From: CAZBBC01 sp964489835
GTDB taxonomy: Bacteria > Calditrichota > Calditrichia > JAJRVZ01
Assembly: GCA_964489835.1 (NCBI GenBank)
Contig: CAZBBC010000008.1
Location: 1-64,000, forward strand
Length of the DNA: 64,000 bases
Direction of reading: 5' to 3'
This document shows positions 33,818 through 42,587 of this stretch, piece by piece. Position 1 is the first letter of the stretch; the number at the start of each line of letters is the position of its first letter. The notes under the pieces were generated by a model. The model was not told the origin of the DNA and made no database searches. It saw only the letters and a list, made by a program, of their open reading frames with translations. The position numbers and the translations under genes are program-made.

Positions 33818-34768
33818 TCAAGCATAGAACCACAGCATGATATTCGGTAAAATGACCAGAATAGAAAAAGCCATTGCTGTAATATAACCAATTTTAAATA
33901 AAGTGAGGGCTAAGTTTTTGTATTTTACCGGATTTGTAAAATTAGTCATCAGAGAGTACAATATGATGGATGCGACATTACAAAACACGGAATAAAGAAA
34001 TAAAAACATGAATATCCATCCAACATAGGCATAGGGCGCAGAGAAAAGTAAGATCCTGGCAGATATGTTTTCGTTCCAGCCAAATTTGTTTATACCGCTG
34101 AGGATTGTAAAAATAATCGCCGCGATCAAGAGAAAAAGCAAGACAAGCCAATATTGTTGCAGGATTTTTACCGATCGTTTCAAAATATAAAAAACAAATA
34201 AGGTTGTAAGGCCCGTCAGTAGAATCATGATGATAACCATCAGCAGAACATAATTCTCAGTTAACAGCGTTTCTGTTTGAGCGGTATTGAAATCTTTTAG
34301 TTTAAAAAAATGATAGTAGCCCTGAAAGTATAAGAGAAGTGTGAACAATATATCGGTAACTGCTACAAATTGTGTATAAAAAAATATCTTTTTAAAATAG
34401 GAAGTTCGATCCTCTAATTTAATTTCTTTTTTTATATGCAAAAAGAACCAAATTAAGGCCCAAAACAGCATAAAAATAAAATTCACGATAAGGAGATGTA
34501 TCAATGAAGCAGGTATATAAGCAAAAGTTTTTATTTCTGCCGGAGCAATAATGAAATACAGAAATCTTACTAAAAATATTGTAACGATCAGGGCAACAAC
34601 AAAATTATACCACAATTCCAAGCGTGCATTCTTTTTTCTGAATAATTCACCTTTATCCGCGCTTCTGATCATTAATAAATCTTTTAATGATTCTGAGCCC
34701 AGGGATGAGAAAAAAATGATCAGTGCCAAGGAAAGAAAGGTGACGATCAATAAATATTCAAAAATCAA
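33818..34768 (-). CDS. Unknown polytopic membrane protein
   Basis: A 316-residue protein with about eight hydrophobic segments (near 4-22, 53-73, 83-112, 128-150, 170-197, 205-225, 238-270 and 285-314) and short charged loops. No family is recognised and no catalytic motif stands out. The start is TTG with AGAGG six bases upstream. It stands between a DUF547 remnant and a repeat-rich gap. AT-rich with many Phe, Ile and Leu codons. Confidence 0.75.
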   Translation of the reverse strand: MIFEYLLIVTFLSLALIIFFSSLGSESLKDLLMIRSADKGELFRKKNARLELWYNFVVALIVTIFLVRFLYFIIAPAEIKTFAYIPASLIHLLIVNFIFMLFWALIWFFLHIKKEIKLEDRTSYFKKIFFYTQFVAVTDILFTLLLYFQGYYHFFKLKDFNTAQTETLLTENYVLLMVIIMILLTGLTTLFVFYILKRSVKILQQYWLVLLFLLIAAIIFTILSGINKFGWNENISARILLFSAPYAYVGWIFMFLFLYSVFCNVASIILYSLMTNFTNPVKYKNLALTLFKIGYITAMAFSILVILPNIMLWFYA

Positions 34769-34789
34769 ATGGAACCTCTGATTATGATT

Positions 34790-34831
34790 AGATGTATACT
34801 TGATTTATTCAGATGTATACTTGATTTATTC
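34790..34831. repeat. Perfect 21-bp tandem duplication
   Basis: AGATGTATACTTGATTTATTC occurs at 34790-34810 and again at 34811-34831 without change. It lies just upstream of the membrane protein gene start at 34768 and could affect its promoter. Confidence 0.9.
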
Positions 34832-34871
34832 AAAGGAGGAGCCCATGCTGTCCCTCCAAAAGAACTAAAGT

Positions 34872-34991
34872 CCACGAATTACACGAATTATACAAGGATT
34901 TCACAAATTTTTGCTATATTATTCATGTCTTTTTTGTTGAATCCAAATAAAACAGTATTAATATATTATTTCTAATTCGTGTAATTCGTGG
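34872..34991. repeat. 120-bp element with perfect 19-bp inverted ends
   Basis: CCACGAATTACACGAATTA (34872-34890) is the exact reverse complement of 34973-34991, enclosing 82 AT-rich bases with no open frame. The CACGAA/TTCGTG wording recurs at other intergenic sites in the window. It looks like a small non-coding mobile or structural element. Confidence 0.85.
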
Positions 34992-35040
34992 AAAAAACTC
35001 CACACCTGCCTCACATATTACAGTTTTACAAGATTAGCGA

Positions 35041-35721
35041 TCAATTTTGATTATTTATAAGAACCAATTGTGTTTCAGCATCTTTTACGCGATTTTCAGT
35101 TTTTGCTTCTTCGGCCAGTTGTTGAAACAGGGATCGGGATTTATCTAAATCCCCTGTCTTTTTATACAAGAGTGCGGCAAGATAATAATAGTTATCCGAT
35201 TCAGGAAATTGAGGTGCCAAATTTGCCGCCCGTTCATATAATTCGGCTGCTTCCACAAAATTTTTCGATTCCTCGTTGCAAGCGGCCAATCCGGCATAAC
35301 CGGAAGCCAATAAAATATTACTACCGGAATAGGCATCGACAAACCGCCCAAAATAATCACGAGCCTGATCATATTTTTTCTGCTGGAATAATATATTTGC
35401 CATTAAAAACATGGCCTGATCGGCAGCATCTGTACCATCATATTCATCAATTAATTTAATCAGCCGTTCACTTGCTTTTGGAAGGTTCCCGTTGGCAAAT
35501 TCAATTTCGGCAATACCCAATTGTGAATTGGCTTCTATATCGGTTTGCTGAGAATTGTAATAATAGAAAATTCCTATAACAATAACAACGCCTGCAATGA
35601 CCACTGCTCGCATTATTGTTGGGTAATTTTCATCGATATACGATTTTGTCTGCAGAGAAAATTTTACAAATTTATCTTCCTTCAGATCCTGTTTTCTGAT
35701 ATTTTTCTTTGGTTTTAACAT
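35041..35721 (-). CDS. TPR protein with single N-terminal anchor (YfgM-like)
   Basis: A 226-residue protein with a basic cytoplasmic N terminus, one transmembrane segment (about 37-56) and periplasmic tetratricopeptide repeats (LGIAEIEFANGNLPKASERL, MANILFQQKKYDQARDYFGR, YLAALLYKKTGDLDKSRSLF). The layout matches YfgM, an ancillary subunit of the SecYEG-PpiD translocon chaperone group, and the PpiD-like gene at 2285 would be a natural partner. That link is inferred. ATG 35721 has GGAG close upstream. Confidence 0.8.
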   Translation of the reverse strand: MLKPKKNIRKQDLKEDKFVKFSLQTKSYIDENYPTIMRAVVIAGVVIVIGIFYYYNSQQTDIEANSQLGIAEIEFANGNLPKASERLIKLIDEYDGTDAADQAMFLMANILFQQKKYDQARDYFGRFVDAYSGSNILLASGYAGLAACNEESKNFVEAAELYERAANLAPQFPESDNYYYLAALLYKKTGDLDKSRSLFQQLAEEAKTENRVKDAETQLVLINNQN

Positions 35722-35769
35722 CCTGTCTCCTATTTAAATTAATATTTTTACGTTTTAATTCCTGAATAC

Positions 35770-36075
35770 TACACCGGGCATGGCACGCCGTGCCCCTCGT
35801 TGAGGGAAATCCCAAATCACAAGCACCAAATCCCAAATAATTCCCAATAACCAATCCCCCGATAAGAGATGTCGTCCTCAGACGACTTACCGGACCTAAA
35901 TCATGCATGATATAGCAAATTCCTATTCTGAAATCCTGGATGATTTCATCCCGATCATGCCAGTAGGTGGATTCGCCCGCTGTGAATTTGTTGCCCGGAG
36001 GGAATCGTTATCATCGGGGCTAGTTCCCAGTTCCGAGTTCCAAGTTCCAAATATTTGTTTTTTTACTTCCCACTT
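35770..36075. repeat. Intergenic text-like repeats before tRNA-Arg
   Basis: No gene is seen in 35722-36091. GGGCATGGCACGCCGTGCCC is a small hairpin, AAATCCCAAATCACAAGCACC (35809 onward) is a reiterated C-rich motif, and TTCCCAGTTCCGAGTTCC with TTCCAAGTTCC (36022-36055) matches the hairpin at 9666-9717. Confidence 0.55.
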
Positions 36076-36091
36076 CCTACTTTAACTGAGG

Positions 36092-36165
36092 TACCCCAGG
36101 AGAGATTCGAACTCCCGACACATGGCTTAGGAAGCCACTGCTCTATCCTGCTGAGCTACTGGGGC
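36092..36165 (-). tRNA. tRNA-Arg (anticodon CCT)
   Basis: A 74-base cloverleaf on the minus strand. The acceptor GCCCCAG pairs with CTGGGGT (with a G-T pair at the end), the D arm contains AGCTCAGC-GGATAGAGC, and the anticodon arm GTGGC-TTCCTAA-GCCAT gives CCT, reading AGG. The T arm is CGGGAGTTCGAATCTCTCCTG. CCA is not encoded. It is a lone tRNA. Confidence 0.95.
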
Positions 36166-36604
36166 GAAAAAACAATTTTAAATTATAAATTGTAAATTTT
36201 CAATCACCACTGATCGAAGCCTGTCCCAATGTGACCAAAAACTTTAATTTTGCTATCACTCTGAGGATCCCGACAAAGTCAGGGATGAGCTACCGGGGCA
36301 AAAATTAACAATTATTAATTTATTAAAAATAAACTCTTAAGGCAAGGAATGAGAAGGGCTAATATCATATGAAGGAAAGAAATAAAACGGAGACCGGAGG
36401 CCGGATACCGGTAACCGGAAAACTTTCAATGCTATGCCCGGTTCAGGCGGATTCGCACGCCAATTGGCGCATTTTCAACCTACTGGCGAATTTCATTTGT
36501 CATTGTGGCTTGGGAATTGTGATTTTATTATATCCTGCCCGGCTATTAATAGTTTGCTCGAAACAAAGATGGGTATTTTGTTATGTTATGGCAGATAATA
36601 AGAA

Positions 36605-36730
36605 TTAAGCAGGATCGTAACCTCTTCTTCTGTACTCGGTATCGTTCCGATGAGCTTTTCTCCTCTCACCAATCTTTAACTTACCTCGGACTACCTTAGC
36701 GAAAGTACGTTTTATTGTTTGGCTAAGCAT
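36605..36730 (-). CDS. Small basic protein, hypothetical
   Basis: A 41-residue open frame from ATG 36730 with AAAGGA six bases upstream, encoding MLSQTIKRTFAKVVRGKLK followed by a very basic tail ending in RRRGYDPA. A longer in-frame start (36832) has no ribosome site. No family is recognised. The surroundings (36166-36604 and 36731-36919) hold no other gene, only repeat-like GC-richer DNA such as GGCCGGATACCGGTAACCGG near 36399. Confidence 0.4.
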   Translation of the reverse strand: MLSQTIKRTFAKVVRGKLKIGERRKAHRNDTEYRRRGYDPA

Positions 36731-36919
36731 ATTTTTTCCTTTATGATTAGTGACTGATAGTGACAGAGTGAATAAATTCTTATATGTGTAGATAATTCCC
36801 CATAAGCTAATTGTGATAAGTACAAATGGCAAGGGATTTTAAAAATCATTTCGATGTTTGATTTAATAAATAAAAATTTATTTTTTCTTTGCAGTTAGCC
36901 GGCGCTGCGAGACAACATT

Positions 36920-38011
36920 TTACCGAAGGAGTATCATTTTCTTTCCATCCTGAAATTCACCAGCCTCAATCCTGTACAGGTAAACGCCACTTGCGAGATT
37001 GCTCCCATCAAACGTATAGGTATGATTTCCCGCCTGTAGTTTCTTATTCACAAGTGAAGCAATTTCTCCTCCAAGAATGTTGTAGATCTTGAGAGTAAGA
37101 AAAACTGACTGGGGTAATGTGAATTCGATAGTGGTTGTTGAATTGAATGGATTTGGGTAGTTCTTTTCTAAAAAATAGATTTCAGGATTATGATCATTCG
37201 ATTGGATACTCAAAGGTGAAGGGCTGCCTGCATTTTCCCATGCTGTTCTCCAGAGACTGGCAAGATCTAATATTGCTTTTTGAATAGAAACTGTTGTTAA
37301 ATGTTCAAGATCTTGCCATAAAATATTATAATAAGTTATATTGAAAGTGGGATCCTGAGCGCTGGCAAGATCATCTGCAATCATAATACTATCCACATAG
37401 GGATAAATTTCTTCAATATGTAAAAAAACAGTATCAATAACATTTGACCAGTATTTTCCTGTGCCTGTTGCTAAGGGTAGTTGTGAAAGATGTGGATTTA
37501 TCATCTGTGTTTCATATCGTGAATGAATACCATCATTTCCTGTGTGTTGCCCATTATAATTTAAAGTCAGATGCAATGGCTGGTGAGAATCTGCCACATA
37601 ATGTCCCAGTTCAGCTGCAATTTGCCAAACATCATCCCATTGACCAGCTGCCATTAATGTGCTTAAACTATCTGTCCACTCTTCAATAATCCAGGGGATA
37701 ATGCCGTTATTTTGAACAATTGAAAGGTCGTAAAGCGTTATTAAACTATCCAAATTATGCGGAAGAGTCCCGGTAAAAAATTCCGGATAATAATCAATAT
37801 CAATATAATGATAGTATCCCGGTAATGGATCGGTATCCGGATCGACCGAATGTTGTTGCAGATAATTTCGATGATCCTGAAAAAACGACATTTCAGTAGG
37901 TAGATAATCTACCGCATGTTCATTTATATAACCATGTGTATCCCATCCCCATTTTTTATTTTGGGCCAATAGTGAGGAACATACCATGAGACTTATTAAA
38001 AAGTATTTCAC
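36920..38011 (-). CDS. Secreted S1/P1 nuclease-like zinc hydrolase with type IX secretion tail
   Basis: A 363-residue exported protein. The signal peptide (about 1-16) is followed by WGWDTHGYINEHAVDYL (mature-end tryptophan region and first histidines) and ELGHYVADSHQPLHLTLNYNG with TGNDGIHSRYE, the trinuclear zinc ligands of the S1/P1 nuclease and phospholipase C superfamily. Residues about 285-363 are a type A sorting domain (NYPNPFNSTTTIEFTLP, ending GVYLYRIEAG and MILLR), which directs export by the type IX system. The start is GTG. Substrate (nucleic acid or phospholipid) is undecided. Confidence 0.82.
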   Translation of the reverse strand: MKYFLISLMVCSSLLAQNKKWGWDTHGYINEHAVDYLPTEMSFFQDHRNYLQQHSVDPDTDPLPGYYHYIDIDYYPEFFTGTLPHNLDSLITLYDLSIVQNNGIIPWIIEEWTDSLSTLMAAGQWDDVWQIAAELGHYVADSHQPLHLTLNYNGQHTGNDGIHSRYETQMINPHLSQLPLATGTGKYWSNVIDTVFLHIEEIYPYVDSIMIADDLASAQDPTFNITYYNILWQDLEHLTTVSIQKAILDLASLWRTAWENAGSPSPLSIQSNDHNPEIYFLEKNYPNPFNSTTTIEFTLPQSVFLTLKIYNILGGEIASLVNKKLQAGNHTYTFDGSNLASGVYLYRIEAGEFQDGKKMILLR

Positions 38012-38652
38012 AATATTTTATCTTTATAATAAATTTTTACTATTCCTGATTTTCGATGGTTCAATTACAATGTGAATCTTATAAGATAAACAGCAATTTA
38101 ACTTTTATTCAAATTTAAATAAATAGAAGTACCGTAAAAAATTACAGGGATTTCCTATTCCAGGTAATAGACGCGATAAAAAGAAAAGTGCTATTAATTA
38201 TTTTACTAAAGTCATTGAATTAATAAATCAGTTAACCTGGTTAATTCATGAATTTTAAATTCATCAAGTAGCGACAGTAAAATCTCCCCTTAAAAAAGGG
38301 ATTAAGGGATTGTAAAATTTCGATTATCCTATAACCTTTTTTGATAGACAACCCCCCGCCCCCTTTTCTAAGGGGGAGTTAAATAATTGATTTCATGGAA
38401 GTTATTGAATCTGACCTTAAGATTTGTGAATAATTCAGGTTAATTGATTTACATTATAATATAAAAAGGTATTGGAATACAGTAAAAATAATCGAAATAC
38501 GCCCATATTTTAGTTCTAAGAGGCTAAAATAGGTGGTGGGAGTATTATATATATATTTATAATCTTGTGTGCATTCTGAGAGAGGTGGTGCTAATAGCAT
38601 AATAGGAGGAATAGATCAGATCTTACGGTTATAACTTGTAATTAAGGATAAT
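38012..38652. repeat. 641-bp gene-free gap with CCCCTT/AAGGGG hairpin repeats
   Basis: No coding frame or RNA gene was found. CTCCCCTTAAAAAAGGG (38284-38300) and CCGCCCCCTTTTCTAAGGGG (38356-38375) are hairpins of the same family as 29476-29493 and 52466-52560. The rest is AT-rich. Confidence 0.6.
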
Positions 38653-39672
38653 TCATTTAGCGTCAAAGCATACCACCTTAGCCAGCTGACTTTTTCCGGG
38701 CATTGATATCATTATTTTATTCTCGGTAAATTGAATCACCCGCCAATTATTCGGATCACTACTAAAACCGCCGGTCTCACATTGAACAATTTTATGCCCG
38801 GAAGGAAAATCTATTTGCTCGATAACATTTTTGTGACCATGACCAACAAAAATCGCTTTAATGGTAGTATTCTCGTTGAGTACCTTGAGCAAACCCTTCG
38901 AACAACTCTCTGCATCCGGCCAGTCTAAATCATTTGATTTAAAATAAATGCCATCACCGTTTTTATCGCCAACGGGTAGATAAATATGCATATAAATAAC
39001 AATCGGTTGGTTACCGGCATCTTTGACCTGATGAACTAACCAGTCCATCTGGGATTTATCGATTTTTCTGGCATCATCATGCAGGCTATAGCCATTATCG
39101 AGGAAAATAAAACGATATTTCGTGGTTCCAACCCCGAAATCACGGGAATAGTAAGTACCATTCTGAAAGCAAGGGATGTTTCGTATCCAGGTCGCCCGGG
39201 CTTTGTTTGCATTTAGCTGAGAATGGGTATATATCTTGGTCGAATCATCCTCATCAACCCAATAACTATTAATATCATGATTTCCCAGAGTCATATATAT
39301 TGGAACGGGACAAAAATTATATAGAGGATAAAATTGTTCGATTTGGGTTGCCAGAAAACCACCACCGGATGTTTTTGCTTCATAAAAATCAACGATATCC
39401 CCTGTCAGGATGACAGCATCGGCCTCTTGACTATCAGGAATGGTGTTAAAAAATGTGATTAGTGGCTTCGTCCCGTCACCATAGTGTTGCCTGGCATCGA
39501 TAAATTCGGGTTGATAATTGTTCAGGTTACAAATGTGTGTATCGGTGATATGTAATATTTTCAGAGTATCGGAGGCGTTCTGTCCAAATCCGGCTGAGAA
39601 ACATAACAAATTTGATATCAGTACCCAATGCCAATAATATATTCCCTGTGATAAATATTTGTGACGCTCCAT
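38653..39672 (-). CDS. Secreted calcineurin-like metallophosphoesterase
   Basis: A 339-residue exported phosphoesterase. The signal peptide (about 10-30) precedes the five metal-binding blocks: ILHITDTHICN (DxH), LTGDIVDFY (GDxxD), LGNHDINSY (GNHD), IYMHIYLPV (H) and VGHGHKNVIE (GHxH). The site is intact. Substrate unknown; relatives act on nucleotides, sugar phosphates or phosphodiesters. ATG 39672 has GGAG upstream. No sorting tail is seen. Confidence 0.88.
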   Translation of the reverse strand: MERHKYLSQGIYYWHWVLISNLLCFSAGFGQNASDTLKILHITDTHICNLNNYQPEFIDARQHYGDGTKPLITFFNTIPDSQEADAVILTGDIVDFYEAKTSGGGFLATQIEQFYPLYNFCPVPIYMTLGNHDINSYWVDEDDSTKIYTHSQLNANKARATWIRNIPCFQNGTYYSRDFGVGTTKYRFIFLDNGYSLHDDARKIDKSQMDWLVHQVKDAGNQPIVIYMHIYLPVGDKNGDGIYFKSNDLDWPDAESCSKGLLKVLNENTTIKAIFVGHGHKNVIEQIDFPSGHKIVQCETGGFSSDPNNWRVIQFTENKIMISMPGKSQLAKVVCFDAK

Positions 39673-39860
39673 TATATCTCCTTCCCGTAATTAAATTCTA
39701 ATAAATATTTTTTGCATTTCTGTTCTACATTTTTATTTATTTGAAACAGATTGATTGACTACCTAATGCTATCTTTGATTTTTATCTGTTAGAATGCGCG
39801 GTTCCGTTTGTTTTCCTTATTATTTAATCCTTTACTTTAAGTTTTCCCCATGTGTCAAGG

Positions 39861-40736
39861 TCAGGAAAGGAGCAGAATGCCTCGCGGACATGGGTCGGGA
39901 TTTTTTGAGCAATCGAGTCGCGGCAGCATTTGGCCATTTTGCGGCATTGAGCAGAAGTGAGAATACCAGATTCCTGACTTTCCTTGCCCTCTTTTTACTT
40001 CGTGAGGAAGATGACCGTCGCTGGACAGTTGGGTATCAATAAAGTACTTCCATCTATCGACACACTTTTGAAAAAGTTTTTCATCTTTCAAATATACAGC
40101 ACATGATGTCGAAAGGACCAAACCCCAATTGCCCCAATTATTCTTACTGTCCATCGTACTCATCGGAAGCGCATTGTATCGCAAGAATGCAGAGAACTGA
40201 CGCTGTTGATCTTCCGGCCACACATCCTCGTCTCTAAGTAAATCCGCAGCGAATATTAATGAAGGAATATGATAACTAAAGGAAAGAGTAGAATCGTCCT
40301 CCCGACTCCAGGTTTTTATCTTTGTCGCCCAGGCATTAATGATTTTTACTGCCGCAAACGCATATTTTTCTTGCCCTGTTACTCTATAATAAAGTGACAA
40401 AGCGTAGGCAGCATTTGCATCATCCTGCAAACCATTCTTTGCTTTCCTATGCCCATCAGCATCATTGTAGTATCCGGGCACATACCATTTATCCGGTACT
40501 ACAGGAACACGATCGAGGTTGTTATCTGCCTCCATTTGGAGTGATTGAAATGCTGTATATTTAAACTTTTTTCCCTCAATAGCCTCCTTCAATTCCTTGA
40601 TTGTAGAATCGGATATGAAGATACAATGGTAAGAGTCAGTCTTAGATACGGTTCCATGCACATCAGAATGTGAAAATAAAGCAAATAGAACAATGTGAAT
40701 AACAACAAATGCATATATTCTCGGTGTAAACCTCAT
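39861..40736 (-). CDS. Alginate lyase-domain protein (PL5-like), probably C-terminally truncated
   Basis: About 291 residues. After a signal peptide, residues 60-265 match the alpha/alpha-toroid alginate lyase domain: DDANAAYALSLYYRVTGQEK, KTWSREDDSTLSFSYHIPSL, NNWGNWG and LSSDGHLPHEVKRGQGKSGI followed by YSHF. The family then continues with a helix rich in hydrophobic residues, but here the frame turns into QNGQMLPRLDCSKNPDPCPR and stops. This looks like a frameshift that removes the C-terminal part. ATG 40736 is chosen (AAAGGA seven bases upstream). Likely secreted polysaccharide lyase, activity doubtful. Confidence 0.7.
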   Translation of the reverse strand: MRFTPRIYAFVVIHIVLFALFSHSDVHGTVSKTDSYHCIFISDSTIKELKEAIEGKKFKYTAFQSLQMEADNNLDRVPVVPDKWYVPGYYNDADGHRKAKNGLQDDANAAYALSLYYRVTGQEKYAFAAVKIINAWATKIKTWSREDDSTLSFSYHIPSLIFAADLLRDEDVWPEDQQRQFSAFLRYNALPMSTMDSKNNWGNWGLVLSTSCAVYLKDEKLFQKCVDRWKYFIDTQLSSDGHLPHEVKRGQGKSGIWYSHFCSMPQNGQMLPRLDCSKNPDPCPRGILLLS

Positions 40737-40871
40737 AAACATTTCCTTTTTTAAGCTATTTCCATGGTTCAATGGCTCAATTGGCAGCCGATGAATTTAA
40801 ATCCCCGTCGAGAATACATTTACCACTCAACCGTCATAGAATCCAATCGTAACACCGTATAAAATATTTTT

Positions 40872-41006
40872 TTACCAGTTGTCCAGAGCCATTCTCTCAT
40901 TTTCCACAGTGATTGTTTGCGTTGAAAAGACTTCTTCAGGATTCTTCAGTACAAAATCAAGTTGTAAGAGAGCGTATAGCAGGTAAATGCCTCTTTCCAA
41001 TCCGAT
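40872..41006 (-). pseudogene. Possible gene remnant, C-terminal end
   Basis: The minus strand reads LERGIYLLYALLQLDFVLKN, then PEEVFSTQTITVENERMALD, NW and stop (TAA at 40872-40874). The residue mix looks coding, but no start exists and an upstream in-frame stop closes it. I do not recognise the family. It lies in the 40773-41365 gap, just upstream of the alginate lyase-like gene. Confidence 0.3.
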
Positions 41007-41082
41007 TTAATTAGAGATCTTCGATTTTCGATTGCAAATATGCACGTGATTTATATTTTTATATAGGTAGTGGCCTTGCTTA

Positions 41083-41159
41083 TAATATTTCGTCCCTACC
41101 GGGACTGTTGAATATTGTATTATAAGATTGCAATAAATATTTTGTCTCTAACGGGACAG
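41083..41159. repeat. Two direct copies of a GTCCC-TAAC-GGGAC hairpin motif
   Basis: AATATTTCGTCCCTACCGGG (from 41084) and AATATTTTGTCTCTAACGGG (from 41137) are direct repeats about 53 bp apart, each followed by AC and each able to form a GTCCC/GGGAC stem. They sit upstream of the terminator of the FadL/CsgG unit, in a gap without genes. Confidence 0.6.
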
Positions 41160-41320
41160 ATATATCTTGTAATTTACCTCGAATATTCCTTATGTTTAAC
41201 GACAGGGATGCGTTACCGGCCACAAAACTTTGAGAACCTATGGACTTTATATAAAATCACATGCAAGGTTGCTGGGTCTACTGGCAAAATATTAAGATTT
41301 GATCAGGTATATAATATAAA

Positions 41321-41349
41321 AAAAAAGGGATGCGTAAGCATCCCTTTTT
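41321..41349 (-). terminator. Bidirectional terminator after the FadL-family gene
   Basis: AAAAAAGGGATGC and GCATCCCTTTTT enclose the tetraloop GTAA. The A and T tracts make it function on either strand. It lies 17 bp beyond the stop of the 41366 gene. Confidence 0.9.
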
Positions 41350-41365
41350 ATTGGTTTTACAAATA

Positions 41366-42556
41366 TTATTTACCGAAATGGATTACACCACCAACGGTTA
41401 CTCTGAAATCATTGACTGTATAGTCCACATCGGTACCAGCCACTTGAGCTCCGACATAACTGCCGAAAACATACTCGAAAGATCCATCCAGGATGATATT
41501 ACCCATAATAATTCCCAAACCGGCGGTCACCGCATTAAAAGAAATCTGATCATCATTTTCATCGATACCTGGAGTTGGCAGTGTATAAAATCCAACACGG
41601 AGCGGTAAGACATTATTACCTGCCTCAGCAAGATATTCCAGACCGACATGGATGGAATTAGCATTCTCAGCGTCCTCTAGTTTTTCTGTAAAAACTTCTC
41701 CATCGACTTCATATTCCCATTCGGCATTGGACCAGGGACGGCTTCTGTAATCGGCGGCAATGGTTAAATTATCACTGGCCCGTAAAGCCAGACCGATACT
41801 GAAGGCAAAAGGAACATTTAGCTTATATTCAACATCATCAAAATCTTCCATCTTTGAATTTATCGTTACTGAATAAGGTAAGTTTAAATTGGCCCCGATC
41901 TGGACTGTCGGTGATGGTTTGACCAGTAAACCGATGTCAAATCCCACGCCGGAATATTTTTCCGAAGATTCGTCCTTATCATCACCGATAAAACCGCTGG
42001 TTTCTGATAAATAATCTGTGCTTCCGATTAAAATATTTGCTGCGGCACCAACGGAGATCATCTCATTTAACTGAATACCAAGGGCGGGAGAGATGGCGTC
42101 AACACCGCCTGTATTTTCCACCTTTGTTGTCGCTTCAAAACCCATGGCCTTGAAGGTCATTTCTACATTTTTTGTAAAATCAAACATACGGCGATAGGCG
42201 ACACCACCGACGATGTTGATATTGCCGGCACTAAACGGAATCGCCAGACTGGCGAAATTTAACTGAAAAGTCGATCCTGTTTCCACGCTCACATCGACAT
42301 TCTGATAATCCGGATCTAGTGACCCAAAGCCGAAGCGTCCGATCACACTGGCTTCCGGGGAATATAACTGGGTTAAACCGGCCGCATTCCAGGAAATAGC
42401 GGTGGCATCATCGGCCAAACCGGTAAAGGCATTGCCCATACCGGCAGCACGTGCCCCATTACCATTCAGGACATATTGTTGTTCATCCTGTCCCATTATA
42501 ACCTGACTTAAGACAAATACTAAAACCACCATGAAAAATAAAGATAAAAATTTCAT
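41366..42556 (-). CDS. FadL/OmpP1 or PorV-like outer membrane beta-barrel protein
   Basis: A 396-residue outer membrane protein. The signal peptide (about 1-22) is followed by NGNGARAAGMGNAFTGLADDATAISWNAAGL, the N-terminal hatch signature shared by FadL-type channels and PorV/PorQ. Alternating strands run to the C-terminal VTVGGVIHFGK. FadL moves hydrophobic substrates; PorV is a type IX secretion shuttle, and one sorted protein is encoded nearby. I cannot choose. ATG 42556 has GGGAGG five bases upstream. It follows the CsgG-like gene and ends at a strong terminator. Confidence 0.82.
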   Translation of the reverse strand: MKFLSLFFMVVLVFVLSQVIMGQDEQQYVLNGNGARAAGMGNAFTGLADDATAISWNAAGLTQLYSPEASVIGRFGFGSLDPDYQNVDVSVETGSTFQLNFASLAIPFSAGNINIVGGVAYRRMFDFTKNVEMTFKAMGFEATTKVENTGGVDAISPALGIQLNEMISVGAAANILIGSTDYLSETSGFIGDDKDESSEKYSGVGFDIGLLVKPSPTVQIGANLNLPYSVTINSKMEDFDDVEYKLNVPFAFSIGLALRASDNLTIAADYRSRPWSNAEWEYEVDGEVFTEKLEDAENANSIHVGLEYLAEAGNNVLPLRVGFYTLPTPGIDENDDQISFNAVTAGLGIIMGNIILDGSFEYVFGSYVGAQVAGTDVDYTVNDFRVTVGGVIHFGK

Positions 42557-42587
42557 TCGTTCCTCCCGTTGTACATTTAACATTTAG

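Noticed and set aside
36369..36608. Plus-strand 79-codon frame between tRNA-Arg and the small basic gene
   Set aside because: It runs through repeat-like GGCCGG text, has no recognisable pattern, and its start has only a weak site.
39794..40042. Plus-strand 82-codon frame opposite the alginate lyase-like gene
   Set aside because: It is antisense to a frame with clear family similarity.
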